DNA of 64,000 nt, taken from Polaromonas jejuensis NBRC 106434. GTDB taxonomy: Bacteria; Pseudomonadota; Gammaproteobacteria; Burkholderiales; Burkholderiaceae_C. The stretch covers positions 218,041-282,040 of the forward strand of contig NZ_BCYO01000005.1 of NCBI RefSeq assembly GCF_001598235.1, in the 5' to 3' direction. Both the position numbers and the translations under genes were made by a program. The notes beneath the pieces are model-generated. The model saw only the letters and a program-made list of their open reading frames with translations, was not told where the DNA came from and made no database searches. Below are positions 18,261 through 26,591 of this stretch, piece by piece. Within the stretch, counting starts at the first letter, position 1; every line of letters begins with the position of its first letter.

Positions 18261-20369
18261 ATGACTACCCTCTACGAAGTTCACGGCACGGTGGCGCTCA
18301 TCACCCTGAGCAACCCGCCCGTCAATGGCCTCGGCCATGCCACCCGTTCAAGCATCACCGACAACCTGCAAAAGGCCAATGCCGACGCTACGGTCAAATC
18401 CATCGTGATCACCGGCGCCGGCAAGGCTTTTTCAGGCGGCGCCGACATCAAGGAATTTGGCACGCCCAAGGCGCTGTCCGAGCCCAACCTGCATAGCGTC
18501 ATCCTGGCGATTGAAAACTCATCCAAACCCGTGGTGGCCGCCATTCACTCGGTCTGCATGGGCGGCGGGCTGGAGCTGGCACTGGGTTGCCACTACCGCA
18601 TTGCGGCGCCCGGCTGCAGTGTGGCGCTGCCCGAGGTCAAGCTGGGCCTGCTGCCTGGCGCGGGCGGTACCCAGCGTCTGCCGCGCGTGCTCGGTGTCGA
18701 GCCGGCCCTGAACATGATCGTGAGCGGCGAGCCCGTCAAGAGCGAGCTGCTGGCCCAGATTCCCGGCCAGAAGCTGTTCGACAAAATGGCCCAGTCGCCC
18801 GAATCGCTGGCCGAAGAGGCGCTGGCCTTTGCCCAGTCGATTGCCGACACGCGTCCCTTGCCGCTGGTGCGCGACCTGCCTTGCAAACATCCCAACGGCG
18901 ATGCCTACTTCCAGTTTGCCCGCAACATGGTCAAGGGCATGTCCAAAGACTTCCCGGCACCGCTCAAATGCGTGGATGCCGTCGAAGCCGCGACCAAGCG
19001 CAAATTTGAAGATGGCTTGCTGTTTGAACGCGAGATCTTCATCAACCTGATGTGGACGCCTGAAAGCCGCGCGCTGCGCCATATTTTCATGGCCGAACGC
19101 GCCGCCTCCAAGATTCCCGATGTGCCTGAAGACACGCCAAAACGCGAGATCAAGTCTATCGCCGTGATTGGCGCAGGCACCATGGGCGGCGGCATCTCCA
19201 TGAACTTCCTCAACGCCGGCATCCCGGTCAAGATGCTGGAGATGAAGCAGGAAGCGCTGGACCGCGGCATTGCCACCATCCGTAAAAACTACGAGGCGCA
19301 GGTCAAGAAGGGTAAGCTGAAACAGGACAAGTACGAGCAGCGCATGAGCCTGCTCAGCACCACGCTGAGCTACGACGACCTGAAAGACGCCGACATGGTG
19401 ATAGAGGCCGTGTTCGAGGAAATGGGCGTCAAGGAAAAGGTTTTCAAGGAACTGGACCGCGTCATGAAGCCCGGTGCCATCCTGGCCTCCAACACCTCCA
19501 CGCTGGACATGAACAAGATCGCCGGCTTCACCCAGCGCCCGCAGGACGTGATCGGCACCCACTTCTTCAGCCCGGCCAACGTCATGAAGCTGCTGGAAGT
19601 GGTGCGCGCCGAGAAAACCGCCAAGGATGTGCTGGCCACCGTGATGGCGCTCGGCAAAAAGATCCGCAAGACCTCCGTGGTGTCTGGCGTGTGCGACGGC
19701 TTCATCGGCAACCGCATGATCGAGCAGTACAGCCGCCAGGCCGGTTTCCTGCTGGAAGAGGGCGCCACGCCTGAGCAGGTCGACAAGGCCGTCGAGAAGT
19801 TCGGCTTTGCCATGGGCCCGTTCCGCATGGGCGACCTGGCCGGCAACGACATTGGCTGGGCCATCCGCAAGCGCCGCTACCAGGAAAAACCGGGCATGAA
19901 ATACAGCAAGACGGCTGACCTGCTCTGTGAAATGGGCCGCTTTGGCCAGAAAACCGGCGCGGGCTGGTACGACTATGTGCCGGGCAAGCGCGACGCCATC
20001 CCTTCCCAGGTGGTGGTGGACATGATTGAAAAACACCGCAAGGACATCGGGGTGGCGCCGCGCAAGATTTCCGACGAAGAAATCGTCCAGCGCCTGGTGT
20101 ATTCGCTGGTCAATGAAGCCGCGCATATTCTGGAAGAAGGCATTGCCTCCAAGGCCAGCGACATCGACATGGTTTACCTGACGGGCTACGGCTTTCCCAT
20201 CCACCGTGGCGGCCCCATGCTGTACGCCGACCAGGTCGGCCTCTTCAACGTGGTGCAGAGCATGAACCGCTTTGCACAGAATCCGCTGGACGACGCCAGC
20301 TTCTGGAAGCCCGCGCCGCTGCTGGCCAGGCTCGCCGCCGAAGGAAAAACCTTCAACCTGTCCACTTAA
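18261..20369 (+). CDS. Bifunctional enoyl-CoA hydratase/3-hydroxyacyl-CoA dehydrogenase
   Basis: Catalyses two consecutive beta-oxidation steps. The 702-residue protein has an N-terminal crotonase domain (FSGGADIKEFG oxyanion hole; GGGLELALGC and ALPEVKLGLLPGAGGTQR with both active-site glutamates). The dehydrogenase domain begins at about residue 295 with SIAVIGAGTMGGGI, the NAD site, and includes GTHFFSPANVMKLLEVV. A second HAD C-terminal repeat follows (GYGFPIHRGGPM). The layout resembles the peroxisomal-type single polypeptide. It is followed 34 bp later by a thiolase. Confidence 0.93.
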   Translation: MTTLYEVHGTVALITLSNPPVNGLGHATRSSITDNLQKANADATVKSIVITGAGKAFSGGADIKEFGTPKALSEPNLHSVILAIENSSKPVVAAIHSVCMGGGLELALGCHYRIAAPGCSVALPEVKLGLLPGAGGTQRLPRVLGVEPALNMIVSGEPVKSELLAQIPGQKLFDKMAQSPESLAEEALAFAQSIADTRPLPLVRDLPCKHPNGDAYFQFARNMVKGMSKDFPAPLKCVDAVEAATKRKFEDGLLFEREIFINLMWTPESRALRHIFMAERAASKIPDVPEDTPKREIKSIAVIGAGTMGGGISMNFLNAGIPVKMLEMKQEALDRGIATIRKNYEAQVKKGKLKQDKYEQRMSLLSTTLSYDDLKDADMVIEAVFEEMGVKEKVFKELDRVMKPGAILASNTSTLDMNKIAGFTQRPQDVIGTHFFSPANVMKLLEVVRAEKTAKDVLATVMALGKKIRKTSVVSGVCDGFIGNRMIEQYSRQAGFLLEEGATPEQVDKAVEKFGFAMGPFRMGDLAGNDIGWAIRKRRYQEKPGMKYSKTADLLCEMGRFGQKTGAGWYDYVPGKRDAIPSQVVVDMIEKHRKDIGVAPRKISDEEIVQRLVYSLVNEAAHILEEGIASKASDIDMVYLTGYGFPIHRGGPMLYADQVGLFNVVQSMNRFAQNPLDDASFWKPAPLLARLAAEGKTFNLST

Positions 20370-20403
20370 ACGTCACTGATCGTTACTGATTCCGGAGATT
20401 TCC

Positions 20404-21579
20404 ATGTCCTCAGCTGTAATTGTTTCCACCGCCCGCACCCCCCTGGCCAAAAGCTGGAAGGGTTCCTTCAACATGACGCACGGCGCCACCCTGGGGGGCC
20501 ATGCCGTCGAGCACGCCCTGAAGCGCGCCGGCATTGAAGCCGCCGAAGTCGATGACGTGATCATGGGCTGCGCTACACCGGAAGGCGCCACCGGCGCCAA
20601 CATCGCACGCCAGATCGCGCTGCGCGCCGGCTGCCCGGTCACCGTGTCGGGCATGACCGTCAACCGTTTTTGCTCCTCCGGCCTGCAGACCATCGCCCTG
20701 GCGGCCCAGCGCGTGATTGCCGGCGAGGCCGACATCTACGTGGCCGGCGGCGTGGAAAGCATTTCCTGCGTGCAGCAGGAGATGAACACCCACATGCTGC
20801 AGGAGAACTGGCTGGCCCAAAACAAGCCCGAGATTTACTGGAACATGCTGCAAACGGCCGAGCAGGTGGCCAAGCGCTACAACATCTCGCGCGACCGCAT
20901 GGACGAATACGGCGCGCTCAGCCAGCAAAAGGCCACGGCCGCGCTGGCCGCCGGCCGGTTTGAGGCCGAGATCGCACCGATCACCGTGACGGCCGGCGTG
21001 GTCGACCCGGTGATGGGCCTGATCACGAAGAAGGTCACCGTGAGCAAGGATGAAGGCATTCGCGAAGGCACGACCAAGGAAGGCATCAGCGGCATCAAGC
21101 CCGCCATTCCGGGTGGCGTGATCGCGGCCGGCAATGCCAGCCAGTTCTCCGACGGCGGCGGCGCCGTGGTGGTCATGGACGAAAAGACCGCCGAACGCAA
21201 GGGCCTCAAGCCCCTGGGCCGTTTCCTCGGCTTTGCGGTGGCCGGCTGCGAGCCCGATGAAATGGGCATTGGCCCAGTCTTCGCCATCCCCAAGGTGCTG
21301 GCCAAACTGGGCCTGAAGATCGGCGACATCGACTTGTGGGAACTGAACGAAGCCTTTGCAGTGCAGGTGCTGTACTGCGCCGACAAGCTGGGCATCCCGA
21401 TGGACAAGCTCAATGTCAACGGCGGCGCGATTGCGGTGGGCCATCCCTATGGCGTGACCGGCCAGCGCCTGACGGGCCACGCCCTGATTGAAGGCAAGCG
21501 CCGCGGCGCCAAGCGCGTCTGCGTGACCATGTGCATTGGCGGCGGCATGGGCGCTGCGGGTATTTTCGAAGTCCTTTAA
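20404..21579 (+). CDS. Acetyl-CoA C-acyltransferase (3-ketoacyl-CoA thiolase)
   Basis: Performs thiolytic cleavage of 3-ketoacyl-CoA, the last beta-oxidation step. The 391-residue protein has the acyl-accepting Cys in [10 protein letters not shown] (about residue 90), the His in [17 protein letters not shown] and the second Cys in [20 protein letters not shown] lies just upstream. Operon partner of the preceding hydratase/dehydrogenase and the following acyl-CoA dehydrogenase. Confidence 0.94.
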   Translation: MSSAVIVSTARTPLAKSWKGSFNMTHGATLGGHAVEHALKRAGIEAAEVDDVIMGCATPEGATGANIARQIALRAGCPVTVSGMTVNRFCSSGLQTIALAAQRVIAGEADIYVAGGVESISCVQQEMNTHMLQENWLAQNKPEIYWNMLQTAEQVAKRYNISRDRMDEYGALSQQKATAALAAGRFEAEIAPITVTAGVVDPVMGLITKKVTVSKDEGIREGTTKEGISGIKPAIPGGVIAAGNASQFSDGGGAVVVMDEKTAERKGLKPLGRFLGFAVAGCEPDEMGIGPVFAIPKVLAKLGLKIGDIDLWELNEAFAVQVLYCADKLGIPMDKLNVNGGAIAVGHPYGVTGQRLTGHALIEGKRRGAKRVCVTMCIGGGMGAAGIFEVL

Positions 21580-21596
21580 AAAGGATTGCCAGCGCC

Positions 21597-21707
21597 ATGA
21601 ACGAAACCCTGCTCCTTCAGAAAGGGCAGGCGTTTCCTGCCTTGACGCCTTTCAGTGTTCCGATGGGCGACGAGCCGCATGCGCCAGCGCCGGGGAAGAC
21701 GTCATGA
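21597..21707 (+). CDS. Possible 36-codon leader ORF upstream of the acyl-CoA dehydrogenase
   Basis: ATG at 21597 is preceded by AAGGA at suitable distance and opens a 36-codon frame (MNETLLLQKGQAFPAL...) whose TGA overlaps the next ATG as ATGA at 21704. That arrangement would couple translation to the dehydrogenase. The peptide has no recognisable domain. It may be a real leader or chance. Confidence 0.3.
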   Translation: MNETLLLQKGQAFPALTPFSVPMGDEPHAPAPGKTS

Positions 21708-23536
21708 GCCTCAGGCCCACCCTCGATTTTCTGCTTTACCAGTGGCTGGGCGCCGAATCGCTGAACCAGCGTGCGCGCTTTGCCGACCATTCGCGGGAAA
21801 CGTTTGACGCTGTGCTGGACACCTGCGAGCGCATCGCCCGTGAAAAATACGCGCCTTTCAACCGGACCGTCGACACGCAGGAGCCGCATTTCGATGGCGA
21901 AAAAGTCATCCTGCCGCAGGCCACGCACGATGCGCAAAAAGCCTATGCGGCATCCGGCATGCTCAGCGCCGCGCAGGACTACGAAGTCGGCGGCATGCAG
22001 CTGCCTTACACCGTGGAAGCCGCAGCCAACGCCTTTTTTGCGATGGCGTCGGTCAGCATGGGGTCGGGCCTGCTGACGGTCGGCAATGCCAACTTGCTCA
22101 TGGTGCACGGCACCGAGGCACAAAAAGACGTCTTCGCCAAGAACGAATTTTCCGGCCGCTTTTCGGGCACCATGTGCCTTTCGGAGCCGCAGGCCGGCTC
22201 CTCGCTCAGCGATGTGGTGACCCGGGCCGTGCCCGACGGTGCCGATTTTGAGGCCGACCCGCTGGGCCCGCGCTACCGCCTCAAGGGCAACAAGATGTGG
22301 ATTTCGGCCGGCGAGCACGAGCTGACCGACAACATCATCCACCTGGTGCTGGCCAAGATACCCGGTCCCGATGGCAAGCTGATTCCGGGCACGCGCGGCA
22401 TTTCGCTGTTCATCGTGCCCAAGAAAATGGTGGACACGGAAGGCCGGCTCACCGGCGTTCGCAACGATGTGGCGCTGGCGGGCCTGAACCACAAGCTGGG
22501 CTGGCGCGGCACCACCAATACCTTGCTGAACTTCGGGGAAGGCAAGTACCCGGTAAACGGCGAGGCCGGCGCTGTGGGTTACCTGGTCGGCAAGCCGCAC
22601 GAAGGCCTGCGCTGCATGTTCCACATGATGAACGAGGCGCGCATTGGCGTGGGCACGGCGGCCACCATGCTGGGCATGGCGGGGTATTACGCCAGCCTGG
22701 ACTATGCGAAGAACCGGCCGCAGGGCCGGCCCATCACCGGCGCCGGCAAAGACGCCTCCGCGCCGCAAAGCCGCATCATCGAGCACGCCGACGTCAAGCG
22801 CATGCTGCTGGCGCAAAAGTCGTACTGCGAAGGCGCGCTGGCGCTCGAACTGTATTGCGCCCGCCTGGTCGACGAACACCACACCGGCGAAGCCGCCGCC
22901 GCCGACGAGGCGCGCCTGCTGCTCGAAGTGCTGACGCCGATTGCCAAGAGCTGGCCCAGCGAATGGTGCCTGGAGGCCAACTCGCTGGCGATCCAGGTGC
23001 ATGGCGGCTACGGCTACACCCGCGACTTCCCGGTGGAGCAGTACTGGCGCGACAACCGCCTGAACATGATTCACGAAGGCACGCACGGCATACAGGCCAT
23101 GGACCTGCTGGGCCGCAAGGTGCTGATGGAAGGGGGCAGGGGGCTTGAGCTGCTGGCGGCACGCATCAACGCCACGATTGATCGCGCCAGCCAGGTGCCC
23201 GAGCTGGCGGCCCATGCCAACGCGCTGGGCAAGGCCCTGCAGCATGTGGGCAGCGCCACCAAGGCCGCCTGGGCCACCGGCCAGCCCGGCGAGGCGCTGG
23301 CCAATGCGGTACCCTATATGCAGGCGTTCGGCCATACCGTGCTGGCCTGGATCTGGCTCGATGTGGCGCTGGCGGCGCTGCAGGCTGACGCTACAAAATC
23401 GATAGCCGCTACCGCAGGGAAACTGGGGGCTGCACGTTATTTTTATCATTACGAATTGCCCAAAATAGACGCCTGGCTCAAAGTGGTTGAAACGCGTGAT
23501 CTGACCTGTGCCGATCTCGCCGAGGAATCTTTCTAA
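21704..23536 (+). CDS. Acyl-CoA dehydrogenase (DmdC-like, long form)
   Basis: FAD-dependent alpha,beta-dehydrogenation of an acyl-CoA. At 610 residues it belongs to the long class with an extra C-terminal helical domain, which includes methylmercaptopropionyl-CoA dehydrogenases. Visible are LSEPQAGSSLSDV and MWISAGEHELTDNI for FAD/substrate contacts, and VHGGYGYTRDFPVEQYWRDNRL followed by IHEGTHGIQAMDL with the likely catalytic Glu. The frame is open upstream to 21536 but homology begins at MSLRPTLDFLLY. A TAGCTATC-type repeat fragment is translated near residue 565. The following gene starts on its stop codon. Confidence 0.92.
   Translation: MSLRPTLDFLLYQWLGAESLNQRARFADHSRETFDAVLDTCERIAREKYAPFNRTVDTQEPHFDGEKVILPQATHDAQKAYAASGMLSAAQDYEVGGMQLPYTVEAAANAFFAMASVSMGSGLLTVGNANLLMVHGTEAQKDVFAKNEFSGRFSGTMCLSEPQAGSSLSDVVTRAVPDGADFEADPLGPRYRLKGNKMWISAGEHELTDNIIHLVLAKIPGPDGKLIPGTRGISLFIVPKKMVDTEGRLTGVRNDVALAGLNHKLGWRGTTNTLLNFGEGKYPVNGEAGAVGYLVGKPHEGLRCMFHMMNEARIGVGTAATMLGMAGYYASLDYAKNRPQGRPITGAGKDASAPQSRIIEHADVKRMLLAQKSYCEGALALELYCARLVDEHHTGEAAAADEARLLLEVLTPIAKSWPSEWCLEANSLAIQVHGGYGYTRDFPVEQYWRDNRLNMIHEGTHGIQAMDLLGRKVLMEGGRGLELLAARINATIDRASQVPELAAHANALGKALQHVGSATKAAWATGQPGEALANAVPYMQAFGHTVLAWIWLDVALAALQADATKSIAATAGKLGAARYFYHYELPKIDAWLKVVETRDLTCADLAEESF
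23384..23417 (+). repeat. TAGCTATC-type repeat fragment inside the acyl-CoA dehydrogenase gene
   Basis: GACGCTACAAAATCGATAGC matches the head of the interspersed repeat and is read in frame as DATKSIAAT in the C-terminal helical domain. Confidence 0.45.
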
Positions 23537-23766
23537 TGTCTTTTTTCAAACCATCCGCCACAACGGCTTCCAGCAAAACGGTGGCACGCCTGCAGGCCCT
23601 CATCTGGGTGCTGATTTACGGCGGCCTGCTGACGCTGGTACTCGGCCTGTCGGTAGAGCGCCTTGACGAGGACACCGGCTGGGCCATGGTGGTGGGCGGC
23701 GGAATCGTCGCTGCCGTGGGCTTTTTCCTGATCTACGTGCGCTCCAGGATCAAGGCGGGTCCATGA
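23536..23766 (+). CDS. Small two-helix membrane protein
   Basis: A 76-residue protein with two predicted membrane helices (about residues 20-38 and 50-68) separated by a short acidic loop, VERLDEDTG. It starts at TAATG on the stop of the acyl-CoA dehydrogenase and its own stop overlaps the next start as ATGA, so it is clearly part of the operon. No recognised family; function unknown. Confidence 0.75.
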   Translation: MSFFKPSATTASSKTVARLQALIWVLIYGGLLTLVLGLSVERLDEDTGWAMVVGGGIVAAVGFFLIYVRSRIKAGP

Positions 23767-24047
23767 TCAAACACATCGTCATGTGGCGGCTCAAGGACGC
23801 GGCGGATGCCCCGCACTTCAAGGCCCAGCTGGACAGCTGCCGCGAACTGGTGCCGGGCATGCTGGGCTTTGAAGTCGCCATCCGGACAGCCGATCTGGAA
23901 GCCAACTGCGATGTTGTGCTTTACTCCGTGTTTCAGGATAGCGCCGCACTGGCGGCCTACCAGAACCATCCGCATCACCAGCACATCAGCCGCGGCCTGG
24001 GCGCCTTGCGCGAGACCCGCAGTGTGCTGGATTACGAAATTCAATGA
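23763..24047 (+). CDS. Dabb (stress-responsive A/B barrel) domain protein
   Basis: A 94-residue single-domain ferredoxin-like protein. MIKHIVMWRLKD opens the Dabb fold; later VVLYSVFQDSAALAAYQNHPHH and the closing RSVLDYEI are characteristic. Members of the family form dimeric barrels, some of which act as enzymes or stress proteins. It overlaps the preceding small membrane protein gene by four bases. Confidence 0.85.
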   Translation: MIKHIVMWRLKDAADAPHFKAQLDSCRELVPGMLGFEVAIRTADLEANCDVVLYSVFQDSAALAAYQNHPHHQHISRGLGALRETRSVLDYEIQ

Positions 24048-24069
24048 CCTCAAAATCAGGAGACAAACC

Positions 24070-24861
24070 GTGACCCGTACCATCCAGCAATTGTTTGACC
24101 TCAAAGGCAAAACTGCCCTCGTCACCGGCGGCTCGCGCGGCCTGGGCCTGCAACTGGCCCAGGCGCTGGGCGAGGCCGGCGCCAGGGTGATGCTGAGTTC
24201 ACGCAAGGCCGAGGACCTGAGGGAGTCGGCCGCCGAACTGAAGGCCGCAGGCATTGATGTCGACTGGATCGCCGCCGACTGCGCCAAGGAGGCTGACATC
24301 CGCGCCCTGGCCGATGAAACCATCAAGCGTTTCGGCCATGTCGACATCCTGGTCAACAACGCCGGCGCTGCCTGGGGCGCGCCGGCGGAGGACCACCCGG
24401 TGGAGGCCTGGGACAAGGTGATGAACCTCAACATCCGCGGCTACTTCATCCTGTCGCAGCACATCGCCAAGCACAGCATGATTCCGCGCAAGTCGGGCCG
24501 CATCATCAACGTGGCCTCGATTGCCGGCCTGGGCGGCAACCCGCGCGAGATGACCACGATTGCCTACAACACCTCCAAGGGTGCGGTGATCAACTTCACG
24601 CGCGCCCTGGGCTGCGAATGGGGCGCCCACAACATCACCGTCAACGCCATCTGCCCGGGCTTTTTCCCCAGCAGGATGACCGTGGGCACGCTCAAGGCCA
24701 TGGGCGAGGAAAAGCTCGCCTCGCATGCCCCGCTGGGCCGCCTGGGCGATGACGAAGACCTCAAGGGTCTGTGCGTGCTGTACGCGTCGGACGCGGGCAA
24801 GCACATCACCGGCCAGTGGCTGGCGGTGGACGGCGGCGTGTCGGTGGTGACGGGCGGCTAA
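24070..24861 (+). CDS. Short-chain dehydrogenase/reductase
   Basis: An NAD(P)-dependent oxidoreductase of 263 residues. It has the Rossmann motif TGGSRGLGLQLA, NNAG in VDILVNNAGAAWG, catalytic Ser in NVASIAGLGG and YxxxK in YNTSKG. GTG at 24070 with AGGAGA upstream is chosen; the frame is open back through the Dabb gene, which is an artefact. Its C-terminus (GQWLAVDGGVSVVTGG) is typical. Within this operon a 3-hydroxyacyl or alcohol substrate is plausible. Confidence 0.92.
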   Translation: MTRTIQQLFDLKGKTALVTGGSRGLGLQLAQALGEAGARVMLSSRKAEDLRESAAELKAAGIDVDWIAADCAKEADIRALADETIKRFGHVDILVNNAGAAWGAPAEDHPVEAWDKVMNLNIRGYFILSQHIAKHSMIPRKSGRIINVASIAGLGGNPREMTTIAYNTSKGAVINFTRALGCEWGAHNITVNAICPGFFPSRMTVGTLKAMGEEKLASHAPLGRLGDDEDLKGLCVLYASDAGKHITGQWLAVDGGVSVVTGG

Positions 24862-24990
24862 CATCGGCCCCTGCTTTTTATTTCGAGTGATGCACAGGCC
24901 TTTCATGCTCATCCCTGGCCGGCACGCACTTGGGGCGGCCGGGCGCGGTGTGCGCCGGGTGCCAGGCTTGTCGCAACCTACGGAGAAACA

Positions 24991-25440
24991 ATGAATTTCG
25001 GCGCAGACATCCCTTTCGTCAACCACCTCGGCTTCACCCTGGAGCGGTTTGAAGGGGGCGAATCAACCCTGGGCTACACCCCCCATCCGGAGCACCTGAA
25101 CTCCTTTCTGGTCACGCATGGCGGCGCCATCATGACCTTGCTGGATGTGACCATGGCCACGTCCGCGCGCAGCGTGCAAAAAGACATGGGCGTGGTCACC
25201 ATAGAGATGAAAACCAGCTTCATGCGTCCCGCCCCCGGTGACGGCAGCAAGCTCACGGGCAAGGGCCGGCTGATGCACCGTACCGCCACGATGGCGTTCA
25301 CGGAAGCCACTCTTTACGACGCGCAGGGACAGGCTTGCGCGCACGCCACCGGAACGTTCAAATATGTCAAGCGCCTGCCCGTCGGCCCCAGGAGCGCCCA
25401 TGCGCTGAATGTGCCGGTCAGCACCATTTCCACCGACTAA
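24991..25440 (+). CDS. PaaI/4HBT hotdog-fold thioesterase
   Basis: A 149-residue hotdog thioesterase. THGGAIMTLLDVTMATSAR carries the HGG-x-D-type active-site pattern and VVTIEMKTSFMRPAPGDGS the following strand. It probably hydrolyses an acyl-CoA to relieve CoA trapping in the catabolic pathway. The 129 bp upstream hold no obvious gene; RBS GGAGA precedes the ATG. Confidence 0.88.
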   Translation: MNFGADIPFVNHLGFTLERFEGGESTLGYTPHPEHLNSFLVTHGGAIMTLLDVTMATSARSVQKDMGVVTIEMKTSFMRPAPGDGSKLTGKGRLMHRTATMAFTEATLYDAQGQACAHATGTFKYVKRLPVGPRSAHALNVPVSTISTD

Positions 25441-25450
25441 AACCATCTTT

Positions 25451-25518
25451 CAATGAGTAAATCATGCGCTAGCCCAATATGGACGGGCGCCATTAGCTAC
25501 TGAATAGATAGCAATTAC
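25451..25518. repeat. TAGCTATC-type interspersed repeat
   Basis: Reads TGCGCTAGCCCAATATGGAC then GGGCGCCATTAGCTACTGAA and TAGATAGCAATTA. In reverse orientation this is the same order as the other copies (TAGC head, GCGCCCGT core, GGGCTAGCGCA). It lies between the thioesterase and the reductase genes. Confidence 0.75.
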
Positions 25519-25538
25519 CGTCATCACAGGAGATTCAC

Positions 25539-26555
25539 ATGCCGCTCAATCCACAAATCCTGCTGGACAACCGCCCCACGGGCGAAGCCGTGGCCAGCAA
25601 CTTCAGGCTGGTCAGCAGTGAGACGCCGGCCCTGCAGGACGGCCAGGTGCTGGTGCGCCACCACTTCTTGAGCCTGGACCCCTACATGCGCGGCCGCATG
25701 AACGACGCCAAAAGCTATGCAGCGCCGCAGCCACTGGGCGAAGTCATGCAGGGCGGCACCGCCGGCGAGGTCGTGGAAAGCCGCTCGCCCAAGTTCCAGC
25801 CCGGCGACAAGGTGGTCGGCATGGGCGGCTGGCAGCAATACAGCGTGGTCAATGCCGACCAGCCCGGCGCCTTGCGCAAGGTCGACACCACGCATGTGCC
25901 GCTCTCGCACTACCTGGGTGCCGTGGGCATGCCCGGCGTCACCGCCTGGTATGGTCTGGTGAAAATCATCGCGCCGAAGTCCGGCCAGACCGTGGTGGTC
26001 AGCGCCGCCACCGGCGCCGTGGGCAGTGCTTTCGGGGCCCTGGCAAAAGCACGCGGTTGCCGCGCGGTAGGGATTGCCGGCGGCCCGGACAAATGCAAGT
26101 ATGCGGTCGACGAACTGGGCTTTGACGCCTGCATCGACTACAAGCTGCACAAGGACGCCGCCTCGCTCTCCAAAGCGCTGAAAGAGGCCTGTCCCGACGG
26201 CATTGACGGCTATTTTGAAAACGTGGGCGGCATGGTGCTGGACGCCGTGCTGCCGCGCATGAATGCCTTTGGCCGCATTGCGCTGTGCGGCATGATTGCC
26301 GGCTACGACGGCCAGCCGCTGCCCTTGAGTTACCCGGCGCTGATCCTGACCAACCGCCTCAAGGTGCAGGGATTTATCGTCAGCGAACACATGGAAGTCT
26401 GGCCCGAAGCGCTCAAGGAACTGGGCACGCTGGTCGCTACCGGCAAGCTCCGGCCGCGCGAAAGCGTGGCGCAAGGCCTCGAAAGCGCGCCCGAGGCCTT
26501 TTTGGGCTTGCTCAAGGGCAGGAATTTTGGCAAGCAGCTGGTCAAACTGATTTAG
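25539..26555 (+). CDS. NADP-dependent medium-chain reductase (CurA/PTGR-like)
   Basis: A zinc-independent MDR enzyme of 338 residues. The family text is clear: LSLDPYMRGRMNDAKSY near residue 45, GMPGVTAWYGL, the nucleotide motif VVVSAATGAVGSAFGALAKARG, and GYFENVGGMVLDAVL. Relatives reduce alpha,beta-unsaturated carbonyls. GGAGAT precedes the ATG. It is followed by an AidB-like gene. Confidence 0.9.
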   Translation: MPLNPQILLDNRPTGEAVASNFRLVSSETPALQDGQVLVRHHFLSLDPYMRGRMNDAKSYAAPQPLGEVMQGGTAGEVVESRSPKFQPGDKVVGMGGWQQYSVVNADQPGALRKVDTTHVPLSHYLGAVGMPGVTAWYGLVKIIAPKSGQTVVVSAATGAVGSAFGALAKARGCRAVGIAGGPDKCKYAVDELGFDACIDYKLHKDAASLSKALKEACPDGIDGYFENVGGMVLDAVLPRMNAFGRIALCGMIAGYDGQPLPLSYPALILTNRLKVQGFIVSEHMEVWPEALKELGTLVATGKLRPRESVAQGLESAPEAFLGLLKGRNFGKQLVKLI

Positions 26556-26591
26556 CGGGCAGCCAGGCGTCAACAGCCACAGGAGGTCGCC

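Noticed and set aside
18519..20204. A 561-codon antisense frame over the hydratase/dehydrogenase gene, and a similar one at 25524-28337
   Set aside because: Composition shadows only. The forward frames carry complete catalytic motifs.
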